Positions 20,101 through 29,214 of a DNA stretch of 64,000 bases are shown here, one piece after another. Position 1 is the stretch's first letter, and each line of letters begins with the position of its first letter. Both the position numbers and the translations under genes were made by a program. Under the pieces are notes generated by a model. The model saw only the letters and a program-made list of their open reading frames with translations. It did no database searches and was not told the DNA's origin. Where the stretch lies: contig JAABRR010000022.1 of NCBI GenBank assembly GCA_011390785.1, positions 22,179 to 86,178 of the forward strand. The letters run 5' to 3'. The stretch comes from Sphingobacteriia bacterium (lineage in GTDB: Bacteria; Bacteroidota; Bacteroidia; Bacteroidales; UBA7960).

Positions 20101-21337
20101 TTAGTTCTGAGTTCATTTTTCCCGGACTAATAGCCCTTGCTCTTACATACATGGTTGAATTAATATAAAAGGGATCGGTGTAGAGAGTCCCGTTGCTTTC
20201 TGATGGTTCGGTGCCATTATATGTGTACCAGATTTTAGCATTGGGATCCTCACTGGTTATAGTAACCAAAACCGGCTCATTAAAAAGCCCACCTTGTGGT
20301 GTAAGAACAGGATCAGGTGTTAGCTCATCAAATGCTGCACCGCTATTGGGGCTGTCAGGAGTAGGCTGATCAAAAAAGACCCAATCAACAGTATTGGCCG
20401 GGGTTCTTCCGTAGGATTTGTTTCCCGGCATATAACCAACTGCCATTTCATCCATTACCGATTCATCAGGCTTTGTAAGCAGGATGGGCTCATTATCATT
20501 ATTAATGCTAAAATTGGTATGAAAGAAGTCTGATTCAAAAAAACAATGGACAGCACTGAGAGGTTCTTCCAGCGTACCATCGGGCAAATACCATCTGACA
20601 GCAACATTATCAGATCCGCCGCCTTCTTTCATAAGGATTTTTAAGTGATATTCCTGCCCTGCTTCCAGATAAACAGGATCAGAAGTCTGCTCCGGGTATT
20701 TATCCCACTCCCAAGGACGGGTCCATTCGGGGACTCCGGCAATTAAAACTACATTGTTGGGTGAAGAATCGGTACTAAGATATAGATGAGAATTATCATC
20801 GCTGGTAATATTGAAAATATAATTGCCCGTTTGAGGAGCAATAAGCTGCGTGAAAAGATGCTGGCCGTAATTATCGCCAATATTAGACGGGGCTTCCAAT
20901 ACCCCTGTAATGATACTTTTTGATGTAGGATTACTGGGGAAAGATGGATGATTTACCAGGTCCTGAACAGCTGTTCCTTCAATATCAGCAAAAAAATGGC
21001 GTTCTATTCCGTTCGACATTTCACCCATAGCAGGTTTTCTGTCTTTACCAGATGCCCAAACCAACAATAATTCCCCGGGCTGCACTATATAATCGGGAAA
21101 AATCCATTTGCGTGGATTTTCAGGATCATCAGACAAACCATACCCTGAAAGATTTATCGGATTGGTATCAATATTCTTTATTTCTATCCAATCTTCGAAG
21201 GAGCCATCTTCGTCAGAAATGAAGCTATGGTTGGTAGCCATTACTTCATTGATAATAATCTGTGCTTCTGTATTTTCAGCAAACAGTAGGAAGCCAGATA
21301 AAAGTAAAAAGATAATGGTGGAACGAAGAGATTTCAT
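17132..21337 (-). CDS. T9SS-exported CotH-kinase / lamin-tail protein
   Basis: A 1401-residue secreted protein. After the signal peptide come a lamin-tail domain (about 26-110: INEVMATNHSF, GSFEDWIEIKN), a PA14-like region (about 130-270), a chitobiase C-terminal-like module (about 345-420: KIWYTYNGTEPS) and a CotH kinase domain (about 430-800: VRGSSSQMFPKKGYGF, DKTLMRNAISY, GVYLLKERIK, IWDYNLAMGNANY). Beta-sandwich segments and a T9SS sorting tail (AIPNPVNNSV) follow. CotH domains are atypical protein kinases first known from spore coats; large exported Bacteroidota versions are common but uncharacterised. A promoter-like pair lies about 90 nt upstream. Confidence 0.85.
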   Translation of the reverse strand: MKSLRSTIIFLLLSGFLLFAENTEAQIIINEVMATNHSFISDEDGSFEDWIEIKNIDTNPINLSGYGLSDDPENPRKWIFPDYIVQPGELLLVWASGKDRKPAMGEMSNGIERHFFADIEGTAVQDLVNHPSFPSNPTSKSIITGVLEAPSNIGDNYGQHLFTQLIAPQTGNYIFNITSDDNSHLYLSTDSSPNNVVLIAGVPEWTRPWEWDKYPEQTSDPVYLEAGQEYHLKILMKEGGGSDNVAVRWYLPDGTLEEPLSAVHCFFESDFFHTNFSINNDNEPILLTKPDESVMDEMAVGYMPGNKSYGRTPANTVDWVFFDQPTPDSPNSGAAFDELTPDPVLTPQGGLFNEPVLVTITSEDPNAKIWYTYNGTEPSESNGTLYTDPFYINSTMYVRARAISPGKMNSELTANTYSVVHEELIDFSSNLPLMIIHQFNQAITPGEKSIAYMSLVGDGESDARTKLNGQTSFTGRIDADVRGSSSQMFPKKGYGFHTLEEDETNRKVSLLGMPEEHNWILHGPYTDKTLMRNAISYSIGEQMGRYSPRTRFVELFLHSGNDELKPGDYRGVYLLKERIKIAPGRVDIQELELHHNNYPEVSGGYIFSIDRLNDGENGFLTARESEFRFVRPDEFTATPAQKQYLISYIDSLETVLFSGNFSDPVTGYNAFIDPASFIDVHLITELLKEIDGYRLSFFYHKDREGKIKAGPIWDYNLAMGNANYLNAWNPQGWYYSLLGQDEYAWRWYTRLFQDPVFMQQYKKRYRVLRSHAFSNFNLMSRIHYYNNLLSEAQPRDQQNWNTLGTWIWPNWFVGNTYKEEVDWMTNWLKQRLQWMDQQLGEPYSLIHYWNFNEDDYLIPTYSVNNAGISFTEGADVEIIVDDGQDFSGLNARNGDPAGNHLRVNNPLNAEIVFEIPSLNYQNLIVSYETRRSGSGANQQYISYSLDGEQFYPLDTLMITETPTLFSFDFDSIAEADNNALLTLKISFGFDETEEGGAAGNNRFDNVTVDAEPMVGVIQPPVIVDVLPDYFQTIAQGETLTINPADYYSHPNGQPLQFSFQIASPDVLSVNYNGGVIGIAASKAGGTEVTIEISDGINPPLKDGFYILAYPEAAVIAEESYVFNFWSADEPEGSFPDNMLFVQSDADDPMLDNQFLYAYHIPYDDYHADDQGNIGFPYRNQSRTRINGLEDEGISFINTGRDRDLGAAILAIDTRSLYEFELTWKASTMIINSRVYAMRLQYRTDISDGWDDWTDSWGNPVVYNRSETVGHSQTFWNLALPADAVNKPYVQLRWVYYFTGQQTNPDVGARDMIGLNLISINDPLSAETIWDFAQPLLAIPNPVNNSVITFNKMVSGSLFDLQGRQIAGIQNNIKMDVSDVLPGIYFFQSSQGETIKIVVVGN

Positions 21338-21423
21338 TCTATTTTTTTTCAGGAAATAATTAGTTTAAAAAGACCAGCAATTAAGATATTTTTCTATATG
21401 AAGAACTTGTTCAAATTCAAGAT

Positions 21424-21452
21424 CAAAAGTATGAATTTATTCTGCCCGCAAA
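21424..21452 (-). promoter_or_regulatory. Candidate promoter of the CotH gene
   Basis: On the minus strand TTTG (21452-21449) is followed after 17 nt by TACTTTTG (21431-21424), an exact TAnnTTTG. It overlaps the 3' end of the preceding beta-propeller gene and would give a leader of about 80 nt. Confidence 0.4.
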
Positions 21453-22519
21453 GGCTTAAAATGGGAAAAGTTAATCCCATCAGGTTCTTTACCAGCCTTA
21501 TAATGACCGGTAATTTCCAGTGCATCCAGATCGATAACACTAACCACATCTGACCGGGTATTAGCCACGTAAGCGAATCTGTTATCCGGAATTACCAGCC
21601 CGATGGGTACCGAAGATCCTTCAAATTCGGCAAAATAGCGTTCCTGATCGGTATTGGGTGGCACAGGCGGGGTCAGCTTGATATCGGCTAACATTCTTCG
21701 TTCATTGGCATTAAACACGGCAATGGTGCCTGAGCGGGCATTGCTTACGAGAAACTTAGTCCCATCAGGAGTAAATTTTGCCCTGATAGGAAAATCAGCG
21801 CAAGGTATCGCATCCAAAATTTCAAGCGATTGAGCATCAATAACTGAAATGGTATTATCAGCCCTGTTGGTAATCCATACTTCGACCCCATCAGGAGAAA
21901 CATCAATCCCCTCAGCCCCTTCACCGCTATGCACCAAACCGATACGTGAACCTGTTTCCAGATCAAAAACTGCCACGTTGCCCGTTCTGATACTGGGAAC
22001 AAATGCTCTGTTGTAGGTTAAACTGATTCCTACCATATGCGAAATCTCTTCTCCGGTATTCATGGATTTTACTACTTCCCCTTTTTGCACATCAACCAGC
22101 AAAAGGCTGTTGGTGCCTTCTGCGGTAACCAGGAGTTGATTGGTTCCTGGCATCCAGGTCATACCATGGGGGCGTGTATGTTCACCCAAATCAATGGTTT
22201 TATGAAACTTGCCACCGGCAACGTCATAAACTGACAAGGTATTGCCCGGATTTTCCCTGTTGCCATAATTGGCAATAACGGCAATGCGCCCGTCATCAGA
22301 TACTTCTACTTCGTGGGGTTCGGTTCCGGTAGGCAAAACCACTATGGTTTCACCAGTTTGCCGATCAAGAAAATAGACATTATGACCACTTTTACTGGCA
22401 ACAATGATTGTTCCTTCCAACTCCTTTTCATCTTCAGCTTCTGAAGTTTTTTTGGGATTGCAGGAAAACAAAGCAACCATTAAAAAGACCCATAAAATAA
22501 ATAATAATTTTCGTCTCAT
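21437..22519 (-). CDS. YncE-like beta-propeller lipoprotein
   Basis: A 360-residue lipoprotein with lipobox Cys20 (MVALFSC). The mature part is built of seven-bladed YVTN/cytochrome-D1-like repeats, seen in recurring pairs such as GTEPHEVEVSDDGRIAVIANYG, GEGAEGIDVSPDGVEVWITN, IRAKFTPDGTKFLVSN and AGKEPDGINFS. Such proteins sit in the envelope; some bind nucleic acids or partner with redox enzymes, but no function can be assigned here. The gene is monocistronic or leads into the CotH gene. Confidence 0.85.
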   Translation of the reverse strand: MRRKLLFILWVFLMVALFSCNPKKTSEAEDEKELEGTIIVASKSGHNVYFLDRQTGETIVVLPTGTEPHEVEVSDDGRIAVIANYGNRENPGNTLSVYDVAGGKFHKTIDLGEHTRPHGMTWMPGTNQLLVTAEGTNSLLLVDVQKGEVVKSMNTGEEISHMVGISLTYNRAFVPSIRTGNVAVFDLETGSRIGLVHSGEGAEGIDVSPDGVEVWITNRADNTISVIDAQSLEILDAIPCADFPIRAKFTPDGTKFLVSNARSGTIAVFNANERRMLADIKLTPPVPPNTDQERYFAEFEGSSVPIGLVIPDNRFAYVANTRSDVVSVIDLDALEITGHYKAGKEPDGINFSHFKPLRAE

Positions 22520-22650
22520 GATTTTTTACTATTATTAATGAAGCCGCCCCGAAACTCGATTTAACTTAATAAAATAAACTGAATTTACATATTGCTCAAC
22601 AGCTAATAATTAGGCATGGGGGTGACGAATACCATATTTTAATCAACGTT

Positions 22651-24924
22651 TTACATGTTCAATCGATTTCGATTTTTCAATTCACCATAATCAGATATTT
22701 TTGCAAACAAAAATTTATATTCAGAATTAAATTCCGGATGATCCTTAACTTTTAATAATAACCGAAAGCGGCCACAATTCCATGCCGGCAAAAGATATTT
22801 CACTTCCGGTCCGGTTACATTCTTTCCGGCTAGAACCGGTACATTCTCCCACGTAAGCAGGTGGATGGTATCGGTACAATAATCGATAAATACATCAATG
22901 GTCAGTTTTGTGTGACTTATTTTAACCAGATCTTTTTCGGTAAAATGGCTAAGAAAAAACAACCCGGCTGAGAATATTTCCCCTGCAGTCCATTTTAGTT
23001 TTACAGGCCTTGCACTGGTCAAAGCAGTTCGGCAGGCCTGTTTTACCTGGTAGAAAGCGGGTTTGGGTTTTGCAGGCCATGATAAAATACTATTATTTGC
23101 CGCTGTGGGCCAGGGCTCATTAAAGCACCAATTGAGCGCCATGGAGCAATAAGGTTCCTGGCGACGGGCCTCCTCGTAGATAAACTTCAATCCTTCACCT
23201 TGCAACAATTGCCCTTTCTCAATCAGGTCATCCAGATCATCTATTTTACCAAAATAATGCTCTAACGTGGGCAGCATCAGCCAGGTATCCTGCTGCCATG
23301 ATTTGAATCCATGGTGGGTTTCCCAGCTGGTATCGGGTTTGGGAGGAAATAGTTCTTCTTTAGGAATGAAGCTCTCGAGTGTTTCCCGATCGGCCGGGCC
23401 GGACACACCAAATTCGCTGTAGGCCGTATTGCGGGCGCGGGTCATCCATTCATAAACTTCCTCGCCGATTTCCTGATCACGAAAAACGTAGTGGCCATGC
23501 CCCATGCCCATTACGGGTGCAGTGGGAATAAAGGGCCTTTCGGGATCAAGCTGATAGGTAAGACTGTTGAGCAGGCGCAATGCCGGCGACTGATCAGTCA
23601 TTCCCGACCAGTTGTTGAACAGTTCGTTGCCTCCACACCAAAACACGATCGATGCATGGTGCTTCAGGCGGTTGATAATGCTGGTTGCTTCCTGCTTCAA
23701 CACTGCAAGATATTTATCATCGCCATCATAAGCCAGGCAAGAAAGGGGGAATTCCTGCCAAACCATGATACCCTTTTCATCGCAAAGATCGAAAAACACA
23801 TCTTTGTTAACAGGCCCTCCACCCCACATTCGCAGGATGTTGAAATTGGCTTCCAGAGCCAGGTTGATAAGTTCTTCGTAGCGAGCGTGATCCAATAATC
23901 CGTAAAAAACTTCCGGTTGCACCCAGTTGGTACCTTTGGCAAACAGGCGCTGGTTATTTATTTCAATAGTAATTGGAGGAACACTTCGCGATTTGGGAAA
24001 ACCGGACGGTTCGTCCCATGCTCCTTGGTTCATTACAAGGCGGGAGCGGCGTACGCCAAACCGTTTAGAGATGTGTTGTCCATCACCCAATTCTTTATCA
24101 TAGGCAGTATCAACCACATCTGCCTTTACCCAATACATTGCCTGATCGCCCATACCCACCGGCCACCAGAGCCGGGGTTGCTTGATGGTCCATTTTACCG
24201 AATAATTATTTTCTGACAGGATGATTGTCTCCTGAATCAGAATCTCTCCATCCGGATCGCAAAGAGCCATGCGAATTTCTTTGCCTTCAAGATTCTGCCC
24301 ACATACAGATGCGGATATTTCAGCCACTAGTAAATCAGAAGAGATATGATATTCTATATCGATGCGGTTGATGTTTGTTTCAGGCAAAATAATAAGTTCG
24401 GTTTCATCCCAGATGCCCAGCGGAATTAGACGCGGGTGCCAGTCCCACTCATAGCTTGAAGGCGGTTTGCAGGTTTCATCAGCCTGCCAACGACCAAAGT
24501 CGCGATTAGGAAGCTTTGGTGCGGGAAAAACGATTACTTCCAAAGTGTTGGCAGATTGCAAACCATCTGTGAGATTGATAAGTACTGGTGTGTACATTCC
24601 TTCCTGGTAGTGTAGGGTTTTTCCATTAAAGCGAATTTCAAATTCGTAATCAATCCCTTTGGAAGTAAACCAGAGTTCTTCACCCTCGATTAGATTCGGG
24701 TGTTCAAATTCTGTTTTGTAAATCCAGAAAACATCTTCCATCCACCCAAACATCCGGAAGTTATCTTTCTCAAACCAGTTGGGATAGTTATGCGCCCGTG
24801 CAGAATCAATTTGCACGGCACCAGGGATCCGTGCATCAATAAACTCAGCGGGGGTGGTTTCCTTTTCCCTGGTAAAACCCAGCTTCCAGAGATTGGAAAA
24901 GGGTTTGGTAGTTTTCAGAATCAA
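22651..24924 (-). CDS. GH2-family beta-mannosidase-like enzyme
   Basis: A 757-residue protein with GH2 architecture: an N-terminal jelly roll (about 10-180), an immunoglobulin-like domain (about 185-290), then a TIM barrel. The barrel has FNILRMWGGG (361-370), the acid/base Asn433-Glu434 in WCGGNEL and the nucleophile Glu504 in AYSEFG. The order and the RMWGGG motif favour exo-beta-mannosidase. There is no evident signal peptide, so it probably acts in the cytoplasm on imported oligosaccharides. It lies about 220 nt downstream of the transglutaminase gene and is otherwise unlinked. A minus-strand TATATTTG (25033-25026) about 100 nt upstream could be its -7 box. Confidence 0.85.
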   Translation of the reverse strand: MILKTTKPFSNLWKLGFTREKETTPAEFIDARIPGAVQIDSARAHNYPNWFEKDNFRMFGWMEDVFWIYKTEFEHPNLIEGEELWFTSKGIDYEFEIRFNGKTLHYQEGMYTPVLINLTDGLQSANTLEVIVFPAPKLPNRDFGRWQADETCKPPSSYEWDWHPRLIPLGIWDETELIILPETNINRIDIEYHISSDLLVAEISASVCGQNLEGKEIRMALCDPDGEILIQETIILSENNYSVKWTIKQPRLWWPVGMGDQAMYWVKADVVDTAYDKELGDGQHISKRFGVRRSRLVMNQGAWDEPSGFPKSRSVPPITIEINNQRLFAKGTNWVQPEVFYGLLDHARYEELINLALEANFNILRMWGGGPVNKDVFFDLCDEKGIMVWQEFPLSCLAYDGDDKYLAVLKQEATSIINRLKHHASIVFWCGGNELFNNWSGMTDQSPALRLLNSLTYQLDPERPFIPTAPVMGMGHGHYVFRDQEIGEEVYEWMTRARNTAYSEFGVSGPADRETLESFIPKEELFPPKPDTSWETHHGFKSWQQDTWLMLPTLEHYFGKIDDLDDLIEKGQLLQGEGLKFIYEEARRQEPYCSMALNWCFNEPWPTAANNSILSWPAKPKPAFYQVKQACRTALTSARPVKLKWTAGEIFSAGLFFLSHFTEKDLVKISHTKLTIDVFIDYCTDTIHLLTWENVPVLAGKNVTGPEVKYLLPAWNCGRFRLLLKVKDHPEFNSEYKFLFAKISDYGELKNRNRLNM

Positions 24925-25146
24925 GGTTAAAATTTTTACGTTTAACGTTATGCGAGTAAGACTCTGTTAAAAATCCCAATATAAACTGGTAGATAACTCT
25001 TGCGGTTCAATTGGAATTCAATTTACAAATATACTCAACCATTCCGGTTAGATTGACCTTTCCCACGTTATCCCCAAAAAAATTACTCATACTAATGCTC
25101 TTTTTTGCTCTTATTCCTTCTGCTCTTCTTCTTGCTGATGCTATTA

Positions 25147-26115
25147 CTATTGTTGTTGCTGTTGTTGCTGTTGTTGAGCGTAGGAGATTTCCTTCTGATC
25201 GGGTTTGAAGGAATAATTGAAATTGGCAGCGGGTTCTGATATTTCAGTATTATCAAATATTTCCCCATCTTCATAAGCCACTGATACGGAAACCTCCAGA
25301 ATGTGGTTGGCTCCCCCGTAGAATGTACCTTTTACCGGCGAACAATCCGTAAAATTTCTTCCAATGGCTATACGCACGTGCTTTTCGTTGGCAACGCAAT
25401 TGTTGGTAGGATCGATGCCAAACCAACCCACATCAGGCAGGTAGGCTTCAACCCAGGCGTGGGTTGCTCCATCGCCACGCATCCCATTTTGGTTGGGACA
25501 AATATAGCCACTTACATATCTTGCGGGTATTTTTAAAATCCGCAACATAGCAACCAGCAGATGGGCAAAATCCTGACAAACCCCGGCTTTCAGATTCCAA
25601 ACATCATCGATAGTAGATTCTACTGTGGTTAAGCCGGTTTTGTAAGTGAAATTGGTATATATATAATCGGAAAGTTTCATAACCACCTGCATGGGCGACA
25701 GTCCGGGTTGTTTTAATTGATAGCTAAGCCTTTCTATTTCAATGTAAGACTGGAAACTCTCGTTAATAAGAAAATCAATTCTGTGTTCAGGTTGTGATGT
25801 ATCGGCAAGTTTTTCCCACATTCGAGCAACATCTATGTTTGGCTCATTAAACTCAACAGAATAGGTTATAACTGATATTTCCGAAAATATCTCCAGCATA
25901 TTTCCCATAATAGCAGGCAGGGTAAAGGAACCCGTTTTGTTTCCCCAATAATCGGTATAAAAGAATATGTCAGGATTACCGGTAACTTCAATTTTTTGCA
26001 TCACCAGTTTCTGACTTTCATCTTCTATAGGAAATAACTTTATCAGGTTTGCCAGCTGAAAAACTGAATTATCAAACAGATATTTGGTTTTATGAGTTAT
26101 TTTAAATTCGGGCAT
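25147..26115 (-). CDS. Transglutaminase-like protein with C-terminal poly-Gln
   Basis: A 322-residue cytoplasmic protein. Residues 1-90 are the bacterial transglutaminase-like N-terminal domain and about 140-260 the catalytic core with Cys180 (AGVCQDFAH), His219 (ATHAWVEAYL) and Asp235 (GIDPTNN). Proteins of this type occur beside alpha-E and circularly permuted ATP-grasp proteins, as here (next two genes upstream), and are thought to act as peptidases in an uncharacterised peptide-forming pathway. The protein ends in nine Gln encoded by CAA/CAG. The stop TAG is followed in frame by TAA, TAG and then more Gln/Glu codons, so the original C-terminus may have been longer. Confidence 0.88.
   Translation of the reverse strand: MPEFKITHKTKYLFDNSVFQLANLIKLFPIEDESQKLVMQKIEVTGNPDIFFYTDYWGNKTGSFTLPAIMGNMLEIFSEISVITYSVEFNEPNIDVARMWEKLADTSQPEHRIDFLINESFQSYIEIERLSYQLKQPGLSPMQVVMKLSDYIYTNFTYKTGLTTVESTIDDVWNLKAGVCQDFAHLLVAMLRILKIPARYVSGYICPNQNGMRGDGATHAWVEAYLPDVGWFGIDPTNNCVANEKHVRIAIGRNFTDCSPVKGTFYGGANHILEVSVSVAYEDGEIFDNTEISEPAANFNYSFKPDQKEISYAQQQQQQQQQ
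25150..25176 (-). repeat. CAA/CAG trinucleotide tract (nine Gln codons)
   Basis: Nine consecutive glutamine codons with a CAACAACAG period lie directly before the stop codon of the transglutaminase-like gene. Such a tract can change length by slippage. Confidence 0.85.
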
Positions 26116-26341
26116 TAGATGGTTATAAATAAGTAATCAATGGTTGATTTAAATTTGCCGCCAAAGTAGCAAAGAAATGGGAATTTAAGGACTACAGTCT
26201 AACTAAAAAAAACTTTTCCGGGGATTAAATTTCCTGCGATACCTTTGAAAAAGCAATATCACACAAGTTACTCATTATTATCGGATATTCACTTGCTGAA
26301 TCTGATTGGCGAAAAAATGTAATCCAATAACTGTCATTTGT

Positions 26342-27268
26342 TTATCCTGAATAGTTTAGATTCTGTAAATCATCGCATATTATGTAAAGATCTTTTTTTA
26401 CATCACGCAAAAAATTATTGAGCCCTTTTCTGTAAATAGTGTCCACATCAGAATAATGTACTTTACTCCTTACTTTCCCTATTTTGTATTCAATTTTTTT
26501 GTGAGAGTCGGGCTGTACAACTTCCCTTAAAGCGCTAAATATCTGGCTTACATGATTGAGAGAGTATAAAACAGAACGTGGATAGTTTGTATTATGAACC
26601 ATCAGGTCAATGATATTTTTACTTTGAACACCTGTGCGATAGGTTCGTAAATATATTTCATAGCCGGAAACCGACAAAAGCAGGTGTCTCCAGTAGGGTA
26701 TGGCAATAGCTTTTTTCTGATCGACAGACAATTCATTGAATTTACTTTCCAGGATATCGGCAGTTTGCAGGCTACGTTCAAGAAATTTACCAAGATTGAT
26801 ATAAGACCATCCTTCTCCTCTCATCATTGTTATTTCTAAAGCTCCATAGAAAGAGATGCAGTCTCCAATCATATCAGTGATAGATGACAAAGGGTCATTG
26901 ATAATAAGATTCTGCCTGTTCTTTACATTGTGATAGAAGCCATTGATGGCTTCCCACACTTCCAGGGTAAGATTATCCTGAACACCCCGTGCATTTTCTC
27001 TGGATTGTGTTATGATGTTAATGATAGAATTTTTGTTCTTCTTATCATCAATCATAAAATACAACACATCCTGGCTGTTTTTTTCGATAGCTTCAATTTC
27101 GGCATCGCTGAGCGATGTAAAGGTTTTGAGTGCTGGTCTCCACGAGAATGAACTGGTGGACTGATCTAAAGATGTGGCATAATTAACCTTCAGCATACGC
27201 AGGATACCATCAGCGCGCTCAACATAACGGGATATCCAGAAAAGAGAATCAGCTATTCGGCTAAGCAT
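26342..27268 (-). CDS. Alpha-E domain protein
   Basis: A 308-residue, almost wholly helical protein that begins MLSRIADSLFWISRYVERAD, the hallmark start of the alpha-E family (DUF403). A second motif, GEGWSYINLGKFLERSLQTADIL near 155-177, is the conserved helix with an RxxR/Glu pattern. The family co-occurs with circularly permuted ATP-grasp enzymes and transglutaminase-like peptidases, and both neighbours are present here. The biochemical role is not established. It is 80 nt downstream of the ATP-grasp gene. Confidence 0.92.
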   Translation of the reverse strand: MLSRIADSLFWISRYVERADGILRMLKVNYATSLDQSTSSFSWRPALKTFTSLSDAEIEAIEKNSQDVLYFMIDDKKNKNSIINIITQSRENARGVQDNLTLEVWEAINGFYHNVKNRQNLIINDPLSSITDMIGDCISFYGALEITMMRGEGWSYINLGKFLERSLQTADILESKFNELSVDQKKAIAIPYWRHLLLSVSGYEIYLRTYRTGVQSKNIIDLMVHNTNYPRSVLYSLNHVSQIFSALREVVQPDSHKKIEYKIGKVRSKVHYSDVDTIYRKGLNNFLRDVKKDLYIICDDLQNLNYSG

Positions 27269-27348
27269 AGTTTATTGAAGTTATTTTGATGATTACTTTT
27301 ATTTATGGTTATTTATCTGTGGTTTAAAATACAGGGAATACCTTTCGT

Positions 27349-28803
27349 TTATTTACCCATTAACACCCATGTATCTTTGCTTCCTCCCCCCTGAGATGAA
27401 TTTACAACCAGCGAGCCCTCCTTTAAGGCAGTTCGGGTTAAACCTCCGGGAATAATTTCAATTCCATTGGGCCCGCACAATGCATAAGGACGAAAATCGA
27501 TATGTCGGGGTTGCAGTTTTCCATCTATAAAGCAGGGAGAAGTAGAAATGTTAACGATAGGCTGTGCAATATATTCACGTGGGTTCTTCAAAATGTTTTG
27601 CTTTGCCATTTCCAGTTCCTCTTCACTGGCTTTATTTCCCATCACCATACCATTACCTCCGGCCTCATTGGTCATTTTTATAACCATTTTATCGAGGTTG
27701 GCAAATGCATGCTCTCGCTCATCTTCATCGGCCATTTGATATGTCTTTACATTTTTAAGTATAGGTTCTTCGTTCATGTAATACTTAATCATGTCAGGAA
27801 CATAAACATATACGGCCTTATCGTCGGCAACCCCGTTTCCGATTGCATTTACGATGGCTACATTGCCCTTCCTGTGCGCTGCCATAAGCCCGGGAACTCC
27901 CAGGATGCTGTTGGGATTGAACTCAAGAGGATCGATAAAACTGTCATCAACCCGGCGGTATATTACATCTACTTCCTGCAGGCCACGAGTGGTTTTCATA
28001 TATACATGATGGTTTTCTACCACGAGGTCGCGGCCTTCCACAAGCTCAATACCCATAAAACGGGCAAGAAATGTATGCTCAAAATAGGCAGAATTAAAAA
28101 TTCCGGGGGTCAACAATACTATTCCCGGGTTTTTTACCTGTCTTGGAGAGAGTGATACCAGATTATCGTGCAAAATAAGTGGATAGTCGGTTACACTGCG
28201 AATGTTGTTTTTAGGAAACAAGTTGGGAAAAATACGCTTGGTAACTTCACGATTCTCAATCATATAAGAAACACCAGAGGGGGTGCGAAGATTATCTTCC
28301 AGCACCACATAACTCCCGTCTGAATCTCTTACCAGATCAATTCCAGCTATGTGAACATAAATATCAAAAGGTACTTTAAGACCTACCACCTGACGCAAAA
28401 AATGGGGGCATGAGTAGATCAGTTCTCCAGGGATTATTCCATCTTTAATGATTTGTTGATCCGAATAAATATCTTTTAAAAAAAGATTAAGAGCTTTTAA
28501 TCTCTGCCTGATTCCCTTTCCGATAAAATCCCAATCTTTGGCGGTAATAATACGAGGAATAATATCGAACGGAAATATTCTTTCAATACCTTCATTATCA
28601 GTATATACTGTAAAGGTAATACCTTGTCGCATAAACAACTTCTTTGAAAGCTCTTCTCTTTCGTGTAATGCCTTAACGGGTGTATTCTTAAAAAACTCAT
28701 ACATTACACTATAAGGCTCGCGAATACCTGCTTCTGAGCACATTTCGTCCCAAAAGTTTTCTCTGGGTTTGTATTGCTGAAAAAGATCATGAATGGTACT
28801 CAT
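27349..28803 (-). CDS. Circularly permuted ATP-grasp protein (DUF404/DUF407)
   Basis: A 484-residue cytoplasmic enzyme of the circularly permuted type 2 ATP-grasp family. The segment VYTDNEGIERIFPFDIIPRII near residue 60 and VLEDNLRTPSGVSYMIENR near 168 are its usual signatures. Later segments GVPGLMAAHRKGNVAIVNAIGNGVADDK and MTNEAGGNGMVMG fit the nucleotide site. ATP-grasp enzymes form amide bonds through acyl-phosphates, so with the alpha-E and transglutaminase-like proteins this may be a small peptide ligase and hydrolase set. The substrate is unknown. It is the first gene of the three-gene cluster. Confidence 0.92.
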   Translation of the reverse strand: MSTIHDLFQQYKPRENFWDEMCSEAGIREPYSVMYEFFKNTPVKALHEREELSKKLFMRQGITFTVYTDNEGIERIFPFDIIPRIITAKDWDFIGKGIRQRLKALNLFLKDIYSDQQIIKDGIIPGELIYSCPHFLRQVVGLKVPFDIYVHIAGIDLVRDSDGSYVVLEDNLRTPSGVSYMIENREVTKRIFPNLFPKNNIRSVTDYPLILHDNLVSLSPRQVKNPGIVLLTPGIFNSAYFEHTFLARFMGIELVEGRDLVVENHHVYMKTTRGLQEVDVIYRRVDDSFIDPLEFNPNSILGVPGLMAAHRKGNVAIVNAIGNGVADDKAVYVYVPDMIKYYMNEEPILKNVKTYQMADEDEREHAFANLDKMVIKMTNEAGGNGMVMGNKASEEELEMAKQNILKNPREYIAQPIVNISTSPCFIDGKLQPRHIDFRPYALCGPNGIEIIPGGLTRTALKEGSLVVNSSQGGGSKDTWVLMGK

Positions 28804-29214
28804 GGGATCTTTAAATTTAGGTTATAAAATAAAATACCTGTCATATAACAAAAAACGATAATAAATACTTTTCCACAAAAGGGTTAGCACAAAATATCGA
28901 TTCACAATCCATTGTGTTGTGAATTGTGCAAAACGCTTTTTCAAATATTTAAAAGATTGAATTAATCTCAATTTTCAAATAAATCAGATAGGAATCGTAT
29001 TTGAAAATCTTCATAAAGGTAAAGTATTCACAAATAAATACTAAAATCGATATCAGAAAAATTGTTATAACGCCGGAATTATTCGACCCATAGACAAAAA
29101 ATCAACATGTTTCTACCCACATACCCCCGAAAAAATAAGGTTATAAAGAGAATAACCTAAAATATAATTCCAACTCCTTAATTCAGGGTTCTTTTTATGA
29201 TATCCTTCCAATTC
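28804..29214. other. Intergenic region upstream of the ATP-grasp cluster
   Basis: No gene seen in 411 nt. A compact set of inverted repeats (TTCACAA 28901-28907 with TTGTGAA 28917-28923; CACAAT-CC-ATTGTG 28903-28916; another ATTGTG at 28923-28928) lies about 100 nt before the ATP-grasp start. It could be an operator or a small hairpin. No exact TAnnTTTG box was found. Confidence 0.4.

Noticed and set aside
25092..25274. Open frame rich in Asn, Ser and Lys on the minus strand
   Set aside because: It is an out-of-frame reading of the CAA/CAG tract of the transglutaminase gene.
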